Below, piece by piece: positions 1 to 8,202 of a DNA stretch of 40,733 nt. Origin of the DNA: an uncultured Collinsella sp. (GTDB lineage: Bacteria > Actinomycetota > Coriobacteriia > Coriobacteriales > Coriobacteriaceae). Position numbers and translations under genes: made by a program. Each line of letters begins with the position of its first letter. Position 1 is the stretch's first letter. Under the pieces are notes generated by a model. It saw only the letters and a list, made by a program, of their open reading frames with translations. It ran no database searches and was not told the DNA's origin. The stretch lies in NCBI GenBank assembly GCA_902494535.1, contig CABUTO010000019.1, positions 1-40,733 of the forward strand. The letters run 5' to 3'.

Positions 1-60
1 GAACTCGCGATCGACTTCACATGCCGCCGTGCGACCGGGGCGAACGCGAGTCCCAAGGTT

Positions 61-97
61 TTCAAAAAAGCGGTCGGCGCGCAGGTGCGCCGACCGC
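61..97 (-). terminator. Rho-independent terminator after gyrA
   Basis: A perfect 11-bp stem (70-80 pairing with 87-97, loop 81-86) is followed on the minus strand by a run of six T (64-69). It lies about 40 bases past the gyrA stop and should end the gyrB-gyrA transcript. Bases 1-60 hold nothing I can support. Confidence 0.85.
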
Positions 98-137
98 CGA
101 TATATGGGGTCTGATATTTTCTACCAGCTAGTTCCTC

Positions 138-2879
138 TTACTCGTCGAGGAGATTTTCTGGCATATCGTTGCCGTCGCCTAGGTCGACTGGGGCCTCTTC
201 GGCGTCGGCTGCGGCCTCGGTGCCTTCGCCTTCGGGCTTCTCTTTGGCGGCCGTCATCCGGGCTACGGCGCAGATGCGGTCGTTGTCGTCGACAGTCATC
301 ATCTTGACGCCCTGGGTGGCGCGACCGGTTTGGCTGATCTCGTCGGTCTTGACGCGAATGACCGTCGCACCCTCCGTCACGATGAACAGCTCATGCTGCG
401 GGCCCACCGTCTTCATGGCTGCGAGGTTACCCTTGCGCTCGGTCATCTGGATGGTGTAGACACCCTGACCGCCGCGGTTCTGCTCCGGGTAATCCGAGAC
501 CGGCGTGCGTTTGCCGTAGCCGCGCTCGGTAATGACAAACAGGTCGCCGTTACCGTTAGTAATCTCCATGCCAAGAACGCTCACGCCTTCCTTCATGCCA
601 ATGCCGCGGACGCCGCTGGTATCGCGACCGGTGGCGCGCACCTGGTCCTCGGGGAACATAATCGCCTTACCCGCGGTGGTTGCCATGATGATCTTGTCAC
701 CCTCGCGCACGCGACGTACAGCGAGCAGCGCGTCGTCGTCCCTCAGGTTGATGGCGATCAGGCCATCGCGGCGACTACGGTCGTAGGCGCTCATCACGGT
801 CTTCTTGACCATGCCGCTCTTGGTGGCAAACATCAGGTACTCGTCGGCGGGGAACTCGCGGCAGCTGATGACGCTCGCGATCTTCTCGCCCTCCTCGAAA
901 GGCAGCAGGTTGACGATCGCGGTGCCGCGCGCCTGGCGCGTGCCAACAGGCAGCTCATGCACCTTCAGTCGATAGACTTTGCCCTTGCTCGAGAAGAACA
1001 GCACGTACTCGTGCGTGGATGCGATAAACATCTCGTCGATAACGTCGTCCTCTTTGAGATTGACGCCCGACACGCCCTTGCCGCCGCGCTTTTGGGCGCG
1101 GTAGGCGGCCACCGGGATGCGCTTGACATAGCCGGTGTGGGTGATGGTCACGACCATGTCCTCGTCGGCAATGAGGTCCTCGACGTCCAGGTCCTTCTCA
1201 ACCTGGCTGATCTCGGTACGGCGCTTGTCGCCGAACTTCTTGGAGATCTCGCGCATCTCTTCCTTGATGACGCCCAGAATCTTCTCCTCGTGCGCCAGCA
1301 GGTCCTCGTAGTAGGCGATGGCGCGGCGCAGGCCGTCCAGCTCTTCCTGAATTTTGTCGCGCTCCAGGCCGGTCAGGCGACGCAGCTTCATCTCGAGGAT
1401 GGCCGTGGTCTGCTCGGGCGTAAAGCCAAAGCGCTCGATCAGGCGGCTGCTGGCCTCGGAGTCGGTCTGCGAGGAGCGGATAATGCTAATGACCTCGTCG
1501 ATATGGTCAAGGGCCATCAGGTAGCCCTCGAGGATATGGGCACGCGCCTGTGCCTTCTTGAGGTCAAAACGGGTGCGGCGGGTGACGACGTCGACCTGGT
1601 GGTCGATGTAGTGCTGCAGCATCTCGCGCAGGCTCAGGCATTTGGGAACGCCGTTGACAAGCGCCAGGTTGTTGGCACCAAAGGTCGTCTGCAGCGAGGT
1701 GTACTTGTACAGGTTGTTGAGTACGACCTGCGGGATGACGCCCTTCTTGAGCTCGATGACTAGACGGATACCCTTCTGATTGGACTCGTCGCGCATATCC
1801 GAGATACCCTCGATGCGCTTGTCGTTGACGAGCTGGGCGATCTTCTCCTGTAGGGTGCCCTTGTTGACCATATAGGGAATCTCAGTAAAGACCAGGCGGC
1901 TACGGCCGGTCTTGGTGGACTCCACATGAGCCTTGGCGCGCACGGTGATGGAGCCGCGGCCGGTCTCGTAGCTCTGCTTAATGCCAGCACTGCCCATGAT
2001 GATGGCGCCGGTGGGGAAGTCCGGACCGGGCATGATCTGCATGAGCTCGTCGACGGTGGCGTCGGGGTTGTCGATAAGGTAGCACGTGGCCTCGATCGCC
2101 TCGGTGAGGTTGTGCGGGGCGATGTTGGTGGCCATGCCGACGGCGATGCCCTGGCTGCCGTTGACCAGCAGGTTGGGGAAACGCGCGGGCAGCGCCTGGG
2201 GCTCGGCGAGCGACTCGTCGTAGTTGGGCTGCCAGTCGACGGTGTCCTTCTGCAAGTCGCGCAGGAGCTCCATGGCGGGCTTTGCCAGACGGCTCTCGGT
2301 GTAACGCATGGCGGCGGCGCCGTCGCCGTCGATGTTGCCGAAGTTGCCGTGACCGTCAATGAGCGGCGTGCGCATGGAGAACCACTGTGCCAGGCGGACC
2401 ATGGCCTCGTAGACCGCGTAGTCACCGTGCGGATGGTACTTACCGATAACTTCGCCGACCGTCCAGGCCGACTTCTTGTGCGGACGGTTGGGGTAGATGC
2501 CGCTCTCGTTCATTGCGTACAGGATGCGACGGTGTACCGGCTTTAAGCCATCGCGCACGTCCGGCAGGGCGCGCGCCGTGATGACCGACATCGAGTACTC
2601 GATAAACGACTGCTTCATCTCGTGGCCAAACTCCGAAATCTGGAGCTGGCCGCCGTTGATATCCTCGCCGGCCGAGGCGCCACGGTCGACTTCGCCAAAG
2701 CTCTCCTCGAGCTCACCGTCGTCGTCTTCTTCCTCATCATCATCGGCATCGGGGTTATAGGCGTCCGGGTCGCCGTCCTCGCCCTGCTCAGCACGGGCAA
2801 GCAGGCGCTTCAGATCGTCGGGCATGCCAGCGTCGCCAGCCTCGTCCATACCCTCGTTATTGTTGATATCGTCTGCCAC
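138..2879 (-). CDS. gyrA: DNA gyrase subunit A
   Basis: GyrA is the DNA-breaking and rejoining subunit of gyrase, which introduces negative supercoils as an A2B2 complex with GyrB. The 913 residues contain the breakage-reunion domain with catalytic Tyr193 (context AAMRYTESR) and, near residues 594-600, the GyrA-box QKRGGKG that starts the DNA-wrapping C-terminal domain. The GTG start is fixed by a GAGGAGGT ribosome site; an ATG just upstream meets a stop within four codons. About 75 residues precede the usual GyrA start and are strongly acidic, with an Asp/Glu run at residues 45-60, and the C-terminus is also acidic; this is longer than typical GyrA. At the position of E. coli Ser83 the protein has Tyr154 (HPHGDYAVYE), a change linked to fluoroquinolone resistance in other species. 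It follows gyrB after 179 bases. Confidence 0.98.
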   Translation of the reverse strand: MADDINNNEGMDEAGDAGMPDDLKRLLARAEQGEDGDPDAYNPDADDDEEEDDDGELEESFGEVDRGASAGEDINGGQLQISEFGHEMKQSFIEYSMSVITARALPDVRDGLKPVHRRILYAMNESGIYPNRPHKKSAWTVGEVIGKYHPHGDYAVYEAMVRLAQWFSMRTPLIDGHGNFGNIDGDGAAAMRYTESRLAKPAMELLRDLQKDTVDWQPNYDESLAEPQALPARFPNLLVNGSQGIAVGMATNIAPHNLTEAIEATCYLIDNPDATVDELMQIMPGPDFPTGAIIMGSAGIKQSYETGRGSITVRAKAHVESTKTGRSRLVFTEIPYMVNKGTLQEKIAQLVNDKRIEGISDMRDESNQKGIRLVIELKKGVIPQVVLNNLYKYTSLQTTFGANNLALVNGVPKCLSLREMLQHYIDHQVDVVTRRTRFDLKKAQARAHILEGYLMALDHIDEVISIIRSSQTDSEASSRLIERFGFTPEQTTAILEMKLRRLTGLERDKIQEELDGLRRAIAYYEDLLAHEEKILGVIKEEMREISKKFGDKRRTEISQVEKDLDVEDLIADEDMVVTITHTGYVKRIPVAAYRAQKRGGKGVSGVNLKEDDVIDEMFIASTHEYVLFFSSKGKVYRLKVHELPVGTRQARGTAIVNLLPFEEGEKIASVISCREFPADEYLMFATKSGMVKKTVMSAYDRSRRDGLIAINLRDDDALLAVRRVREGDKIIMATTAGKAIMFPEDQVRATGRDTSGVRGIGMKEGVSVLGMEITNGNGDLFVITERGYGKRTPVSDYPEQNRGGQGVYTIQMTERKGNLAAMKTVGPQHELFIVTEGATVIRVKTDEISQTGRATQGVKMMTVDDNDRICAVARMTAAKEKPEGEGTEAAADAEEAPVDLGDGNDMPENLLDE

Positions 2880-2968
2880 GTTACCTCCTCATGGTTTGCG
2901 TGGTCCACTAGTTTCCCTACCGCGGAGACGGATTACCAGGCATGCCGGGCAACCCTCCTAGGTTTTCC

Positions 2969-3052
2969 AGGTGCCCCAGGTTGCCCTGAAGGATGAGGGC
3001 GCACGCCTTGCGTGCGGCGCCCGAAATCCTGAAGGGCAAGATGGGGTGCCTG
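2969..3052. repeat. Long imperfect inverted repeat between gyrB and gyrA
   Basis: The gyrB-gyrA gap can fold into one long interrupted hairpin. Pairings are 2969-2978 with 3043-3052 (two mismatches), 2981-2987 with 3033-3039 (perfect), a GGAT/ATCC segment, then GGGCGC with GCGCCC around an apical CGCACGC/GCGTGCG stem near 3000-3016. No long T-run follows, so it is not an ordinary terminator. An RNA processing, stabilising or attenuating element is possible; the role is unknown. Confidence 0.5.
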
Positions 3053-3058
3053 GGAAAG

Positions 3059-5089
3059 CTAGGCGTCTAAGAATCGAGCATCATGCGCATGCTTTTCGAT
3101 GTACTCACGGCGATAGGCGACCTCGGAACCCATCAGTTCGCGCACGGCGCGGTCCGCCACCACGGCGTCCTCGATCGACACACGCTGCAGGATGCGGGTC
3201 TTGGGGTCCATCGTCGTCGAGGCAAGCTGCTTGGGGTCCATCTCGCCCAGGCCCTTGTAGCGCTGGACGGTGTAGCCCTTGCGCTTCTTAGTGATCTTGC
3301 CATCCTTGGCCTTGCCGTCCTCGTCGTTGTCGTCGGGATTCAGTCCCAGGCTCTGGATGGTGTCGCGCAGAATCTCGTCTTCGGGCTGGCGGCCGTTGGG
3401 ATACACGTAGTGAATCTTGTTACGCACCTTGATGCCAAAGATGGGCGGGCAAGCAACGTAAACGTAGCCGGCGTCAATCAGCGGGCGCATGTACTTGTAG
3501 AAGAACGTCAGCAGCAGGATGCGGATATGCGCACCGTCGACGTCTGCATCGGTCATGATGATGATCTTGTGGTAGCGGGCCTTGGTGATATCAAAGTCGC
3601 CGCCGTCGCCGGCGCTCGTCGTGACGCCGCAGCCGATCGCAGTGATGAGTGACTGGATGGTGTCGCTCGAGAACGCACGATGATCGCCCACGCGCTCGAC
3701 GTTCAAAATCTTGCCGCGCAGGGGTAGGATCGCCTGGATGTCTCGGCGACGGCCGTCCTTGGCCGAGCCGCCTGCCGAGTCGCCCTCTACGATAAAGAGC
3801 TCAGTCAACTCGGCGTCGCGCACCGAGCAGTCGGCGAGCTTGCCGGGCAGCGACGCCGTCTCGAGCAGGCTCTTGCGGCGGGTCGCCTCGCGCGCCTTGC
3901 GGGCGGCGTTGCGCGCCTTGCAGGCCTGTTGGGCCTTCTTGACGATCTCGCGAGCGGGCTTGGGATGCTCCTCGAGGTAATCGGCAAGCCCGTCGGTCAC
4001 GATCTTGAGCGTCAGCGCGCGCATATAGGAGCTGCCGAGCTTGGCCTTGGTCTGGCCCTCAAACTGCGGATCGGGCAGCTTGACCGAGATAACAGCCGAT
4101 AGGCCCTCGCGAACATCGTCGCCGGTCAGGTTGGCGTCTTTTTCCTTGAGCAGGTTCTGCTTGCGAGCGTAATCGTTAATCACGCGGGTGAGTGCGGTAC
4201 GGAAGCCCTCGAGGTGCATGCCGCCCTCGGGGGTGTAGATGTCGTTGGCAAACGACATGACGTTCTCACCGTAGCCGCTATTCCACTGCAAGGACACCTC
4301 GACCTCGCCCATCTTGGTCACGGGTGCATCCGGGTCCGACTTTCCCTCAATATAGATGGGCTCCTTAAAGGCCTCGGGGACATCCTTGCCCTCGTTGAGG
4401 AACTTGACGAAGTCGATGATGCCGCCGGCATAGCAGAACTCCTCCACATGGGGAGTCGCCTCGCGCTCGTCGGTCAGCACGATCTTGAGGTTCTTATTGA
4501 GGAATGCCGTCTCCTGCAGACGGTTGTGCAGCGTGTCGAAATCGTAGATGCAGGTCTCGAAGATCTCGTCGTCGGGCCAGAAGCTGACAGTGGTGCCCGT
4601 CGTCTCCGAAGTGCCCACGACCTCCATCTTCTTGACGGTCTTGCCGCGCGAAAACTCCATCTCGTAGATGTTGCCATCGCGGCATACCTGCACGACCACA
4701 CGCTTGGACAGGGCGTTGACAACGGAGATGCCCACGCCGTGCAGTCCGCCCGAGACCTTGTAGGCCGAGTTATCGAACTTACCGCCGGCGTGCAGGATCG
4801 TCATGACGACCTCGAGCGTCGGGATCTTTTTGATAGGATGCTCGTCGACGGGGATGCCGCGCCCGTTGTCGACGACCGTGATGGAGTTGTCGGCGTGGAC
4901 CGTCACCTGAATCTCGGTGCAGAAACCGGCCATGGCCTCGTCGACGGAGTTGTCAACGATCTCCCACACCAGGTGATGAAGACCGCTGGCGCTCGTCGAG
5001 CCAATGTACATGCCCGGGCGCTTACGAACGGCCTCGAGACCTTCGAGAATCTTAATCTCGCCGCCATCGTAATCGTTTTCGTTTGCCAC
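3059..5089 (-). CDS. gyrB: DNA gyrase subunit B
   Basis: GyrB is the ATPase subunit of gyrase. The 676 residues show the GHKL ATP-binding fold (IVDNSVDEA, DNGRGIP and GGLHGVG motifs), a transducer domain, then the TOPRIM domain with EGDSAGGSAKDGRRR and PLRGKILNVE and the conserved QRYKGLGEM. The GTG start sits behind AAGGAGG. A short charged, Lys/Asp-rich insertion lies just before the QRYKGLG segment. A terminator at 5137-5168 separates it from the dciA gene upstream, so gyrB-gyrA probably has its own promoter in the AT-rich 5100-5140 stretch, though no convincing -35/-10 pair could be picked. Confidence 0.98.
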   Translation of the reverse strand: MANENDYDGGEIKILEGLEAVRKRPGMYIGSTSASGLHHLVWEIVDNSVDEAMAGFCTEIQVTVHADNSITVVDNGRGIPVDEHPIKKIPTLEVVMTILHAGGKFDNSAYKVSGGLHGVGISVVNALSKRVVVQVCRDGNIYEMEFSRGKTVKKMEVVGTSETTGTTVSFWPDDEIFETCIYDFDTLHNRLQETAFLNKNLKIVLTDEREATPHVEEFCYAGGIIDFVKFLNEGKDVPEAFKEPIYIEGKSDPDAPVTKMGEVEVSLQWNSGYGENVMSFANDIYTPEGGMHLEGFRTALTRVINDYARKQNLLKEKDANLTGDDVREGLSAVISVKLPDPQFEGQTKAKLGSSYMRALTLKIVTDGLADYLEEHPKPAREIVKKAQQACKARNAARKAREATRRKSLLETASLPGKLADCSVRDAELTELFIVEGDSAGGSAKDGRRRDIQAILPLRGKILNVERVGDHRAFSSDTIQSLITAIGCGVTTSAGDGGDFDITKARYHKIIIMTDADVDGAHIRILLLTFFYKYMRPLIDAGYVYVACPPIFGIKVRNKIHYVYPNGRQPEDEILRDTIQSLGLNPDDNDEDGKAKDGKITKKRKGYTVQRYKGLGEMDPKQLASTTMDPKTRILQRVSIEDAVVADRAVRELMGSEVAYRREYIEKHAHDARFLDA

Positions 5090-5136
5090 ACGTCCTCCTT
5101 CAGTTAAGAAAATGTGTACAGCCTTACTAGTTTATC

Positions 5137-5168
5137 GTAAAAAAATACCCTCGGGAACGAGGGTATTT
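5137..5168 (-). terminator. Rho-independent terminator between dciA and gyrB
   Basis: A perfect 11-bp stem (5143-5153 with 5158-5168, four-base loop) is followed on the minus strand by an unbroken T-run. It closes the transcript arriving from dnaA-dnaN-recF-dciA before gyrB starts. Confidence 0.88.
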
Positions 5169-5194
5169 GGCTCTACAAGGCCACCAGATGCGAT

Positions 5195-5758
5195 TTAAGG
5201 CTCTTTTTTGCCCTGCACGCCCTTGGCCCACTCGGCACTGGCTCTCATGGCGTTCTCGAGGGCCTCGCGCAGTTTTTGGTCCTCGATGGGCGCCACCTGG
5301 CGCTCGATCTCGGCACGCTCGGCACCGCTTAGGTCTGCATGCGGAGCCGGCGGACGCTCGGCCACGGCCGGGCGCAGGCGCTCTTTTGCAGCGGGCGGTG
5401 TGTGGCCGGGGGCGGTCGTCTTGAACACCAGGCCGTCGACATGCGCGCCGGCGCGCTCCATGCGCGCGCGGATAATCTCGCGCAAAAGTGTCATCTCCTG
5501 CGTCCATGAGGGCGAATCGAGGTACACCAGCAGTTCGTTGGACTCGGGCAGGTAGCGCAGCCCCGTCACATGGCGTCCCTCGCGCGTGCCCGAGCACACT
5601 GCATTCCAGGCGTGATAGACCGCACGAGACTCCTCCGCAGCCTCCATTTGCGCGCGGCGCTCAGGTGTCGCAGCCGCCAGGATGCGCTGACGCTCGGCAT
5701 CCAAAAAGCCGCCAAAGGCAACCATTCCGTTCTCGCGCTCGTAATTAGCACGTCTCAC
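5195..5758 (-). CDS. dciA: DUF721 protein, probable DciA replicative helicase operator
   Basis: The DUF721/DciA family works with the replicative helicase DnaB in bacteria lacking DnaC/DnaI-type loaders, and in actinobacteria it sits between recF and gyrB, as here. The 187-residue protein has the DUF721 core in its first half (strand-helix pattern around LLVYLDSPSWTQEMTLL, residues about 75-95) followed by a proline/arginine-rich tail. The GTG start at 5758 overlaps the recF stop by 14 bases, implying translational coupling; an in-frame ATG (MVAFGG) ten codons later is an alternative, and neither has a strong ribosome site. Identification rests on position plus the DUF721 pattern; DnaB loading is inferred from the family. 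Confidence 0.85.
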   Translation of the reverse strand: MRRANYERENGMVAFGGFLDAERQRILAAATPERRAQMEAAEESRAVYHAWNAVCSGTREGRHVTGLRYLPESNELLVYLDSPSWTQEMTLLREIIRARMERAGAHVDGLVFKTTAPGHTPPAAKERLRPAVAERPPAPHADLSGAERAEIERQVAPIEDQKLREALENAMRASAEWAKGVQGKKEP

Positions 5759-6851
5759 CCATGCTCACCACCTTGGCTCGATCAAGCAGGTCATCGGTAA
5801 AATACCCCAGATTGGTGGTGGTTATGACCGTCTGGATATCATCGCCGATCAGCTGCAGAAAAGCACCGCGGCGCTCGCCGTCGAGTTCGCTCATCACGTC
5901 ATCCAAAAGCAGCAACGGGGCGGTGCCCAGGACATCGCGAGCCACGGCCACCTCCGCCACCTTCCAGGCCAGAACCAACGTTCGCTGCTGACCTTGGCTG
6001 GCAAATGAACGGGCGGAGCGACCCGCCACGGTAAACTCAATCTCATCACGATGCGGTCCCACCAATGTCACGCCGCGGCGAATTTCCTCGTCGGCGTGCT
6101 CATCGAGGGCAGCCAGCATGCGCTCGTACGCCCAGCCCTTCAGCTCTTCGCGATCCTCGACCTGGGGCAAATCCCCCAGCGTGGACGCATAGGACACGTT
6201 GGCGGCCTCACCGGACGCCACTTGCCCGTAGGCAGCGCGCACATGGCCCGCCAGCCGGTCGAGTAGGGCCAACCGGTGCACGAGCAGGGCCGAGCCCGCG
6301 CGGGCAATCGAATCGTTCCACGCGCCGAGCATCTCGCGGCAGCACCAGGTCTCCTTGAGCAAGGCATTACGCTGGGTCACGCAACGCCCATAGGTATTCG
6401 CAAGATCGGCATAGCGTGCGCTCAGTTGCATGCCAAAGCCATCGAGGGCGGCGCGGCGCACACTGGCGCCTCGCTTAACCATGTCCAGATGGTCGGGACA
6501 AAACAGCACGCTCGGCAGAACCCCGCGCACACCGGCGGCGGAGCATCTCTTGCCGTTGCGGCTAAACGAGCGCTTACCGTCCCCCGCGCTCAATCCCATA
6601 TCAAGCACGCGGCCGTCGCCCTCGAGCCTCAGCTCGACCTTGCACGAGCCCACGCCGTCATGGACGAGCTCGGCTGCGGTCGGATGCCTAAACGAGGCGC
6701 CGCTCGTCAGCAGCTGCAGCGCCTCTATGAGATTGGTCTTTCCCGCCGCGTTGGGTCCCGCAAGTATCGTCACGCCCTCGTCCAGGGCAAGGCGATAGCT
6801 ATCGAAGCTGCGGTAGTGCGCGACGGAAAGATCGCGGGCGAACATGGTCAT
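5745..6851 (-). CDS. recF: DNA replication/repair protein RecF
   Basis: RecF is an SMC-like ATPase that with RecO and RecR loads RecA at gapped DNA. The 368 residues carry Walker A (GPNAAGKT) near residue 33, the ABC signature region (SFASQGQQRTLVLAWK) and Walker B (LLLLDDVMSELD). Two ATG codons (6851 and 6845) open the gene without a clear ribosome site, nine bases after the dnaN stop, so it is probably translationally coupled to dnaN. It overlaps dciA by 14 bases. Confidence 0.97.
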   Translation of the reverse strand: MTMFARDLSVAHYRSFDSYRLALDEGVTILAGPNAAGKTNLIEALQLLTSGASFRHPTAAELVHDGVGSCKVELRLEGDGRVLDMGLSAGDGKRSFSRNGKRCSAAGVRGVLPSVLFCPDHLDMVKRGASVRRAALDGFGMQLSARYADLANTYGRCVTQRNALLKETWCCREMLGAWNDSIARAGSALLVHRLALLDRLAGHVRAAYGQVASGEAANVSYASTLGDLPQVEDREELKGWAYERMLAALDEHADEEIRRGVTLVGPHRDEIEFTVAGRSARSFASQGQQRTLVLAWKVAEVAVARDVLGTAPLLLLDDVMSELDGERRGAFLQLIGDDIQTVITTTNLGYFTDDLLDRAKVVSMGETC

Positions 6852-6860
6852 GGCGCAGCG

Positions 6861-7964
6861 CTAGATGCGGACCGGCATAACCAGGTACAGGTAGTTGATC
6901 TTGTCGTAGGACTTGAAGATGCCCGCCTGCGAGTAGCTCTTGAGCTCCAGCGTGATCTCCTTCTCCTTGGACAGGGCATTGAGGCAGCCGAAGATGTAGT
7001 GGTAGTTGAAGGCGATGGTACCCGACTCGCCCTCGGCCTCGACATCGATCGTCTCCTGCGCAAGGTCCTGGTCATTGGAAATGGAGGACAGGCCCATCTG
7101 CCCGTTCTCGACATCGATCTCGAACTTGACGGCGGGGTTGGCGCTCGCGATAACGGCCACGCGCTTGAGGGCGGCGTTAAAGGCGGCGACGTCGATCTTG
7201 ACGCTCGTCACGCACGAATCGGGGATGAGCTGCTTGTAGTTGGGGTACATGCCCTCGATACGGCGCGACACGTAGGTGGTGTTGCCGGCCTCGAAGACGA
7301 CTTGGGTGTCGGTAGCCCCGATCATGATGGTCGCCTGGCTGGCCATGATGTTCAGCGCGTCGTTAAAGGCGTCGGCTGGAACGTTGAGCTCAAAGGAGCC
7401 CTCGAGGGTCGAGGTCTCGACCTGCGTATCGCACACGGCCAAGCGGAAGGAATCGGTCGCCACCAGGCGCACGGTGTTGTTCTCGACCTTCATGTGCACG
7501 CCGCCCAGGATGGGGCGGGCCTTGTCGGTCGAGGTGACGCGCCACACGCGGCCGACCATTTCGGACAAGATATCGGTCGGCAGTTCCACGGCGCTCTCGA
7601 TGGCATAGGCCGGAAACTCGGGGAAGTCATTGGCATCGAGCGTGTTCAGGCGGAACGAGCTCTTCTCGCAACCAATCAGCACCTGGCGCTCGGACAGCTC
7701 AAAGGTGACCGGGGCATCGGGGAGGGTCTTGGTGATATTGGAGAGCATCTTACAGGGGATAACCATCTCGCCCTCTTCTTCGACATGCGCCGCGATGCGA
7801 TGACGGATCGAGATGGTGTAGTTAGAGGTCTGGAATTCCAAGATGCCGTCTTGCGCCTTGACGAGCACGCCCGACAGGATGGGAAGGGTGGATGCCGAAG
7901 CGACACCCTTCATAACGACGCCGATGGCTTGTGTAAGCGAGCTCTGGCTGACGGTGAACTTCAT
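6861..7964 (-). CDS. dnaN: DNA polymerase III sliding clamp (beta subunit)
   Basis: The beta clamp tethers DNA polymerase III to its template. The 367-residue length, N-terminal MKFTVSQSSL, a three-domain clamp pattern and the C-terminal YLVMPVRI that lines the partner-binding pocket are characteristic. The ATG has GAAAGG ten bases upstream. Immediately upstream lies the AT-rich tract proposed as the DNA-unwinding part of oriC, so the dnaN promoter probably overlaps the origin. The downstream recF and dciA are packed with it. Confidence 0.98.
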   Translation of the reverse strand: MKFTVSQSSLTQAIGVVMKGVASASTLPILSGVLVKAQDGILEFQTSNYTISIRHRIAAHVEEEGEMVIPCKMLSNITKTLPDAPVTFELSERQVLIGCEKSSFRLNTLDANDFPEFPAYAIESAVELPTDILSEMVGRVWRVTSTDKARPILGGVHMKVENNTVRLVATDSFRLAVCDTQVETSTLEGSFELNVPADAFNDALNIMASQATIMIGATDTQVVFEAGNTTYVSRRIEGMYPNYKQLIPDSCVTSVKIDVAAFNAALKRVAVIASANPAVKFEIDVENGQMGLSSISNDQDLAQETIDVEAEGESGTIAFNYHYIFGCLNALSKEKEITLELKSYSQAGIFKSYDKINYLYLVMPVRI

Positions 7965-7967
7965 CTT

Positions 7968-8202
7968 TTAATACCTTTCTATAGATATAAATATCTTAAT
8001 AATAGTAATAGCACTGACGAAACTGTCGATTACTCCCAAAGACGCAGGTCAGACCCAGAAAGAGAATCGACAGCAACCTGTGTGCAACAGGGGTGGTTTT
8101 CCACGTTCAAAACCTGCGCAAAACTTTTCATCACCGCGGGTTGGGTTTTAGACACCTTATGCCCGTGGTTTCGACAAGTTTTCAACAGGTGTCTCTATTT
8201 CC
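7968..8202. other. oriC: Candidate origin half: DNA-unwinding region between dnaA and dnaN
   Basis: This gap holds, in order, an AT-rich palindrome (AGATAT-AA-ATATCT, 7983-7996), five consecutive TAA/TAG trinucleotides (7997-8011), a GC-richer GCACTGACG, and then several DnaA-box-like sites. These are CTGTCGATT (8023-8031) and its exact inverted copy AATCGACAG (8065-8073), TTTTCCACG (8097-8105), GTTTCGACA (8168-8176) and TTTTCAACA (8179-8187). In B. subtilis the basal unwinding system also lies between dnaA and dnaN and has AT-rich DNA, DnaA-trios of TA(A/G), a GC cluster, then boxes. The match in order and polarity is seen in the sequence; function is inferred. Confidence 0.65.

Noticed and set aside
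330..1763. 477-codon plus-strand open frame within gyrA
   Set aside because: A shadow of gyrA on the opposite strand with no ribosome site or recognisable motif.
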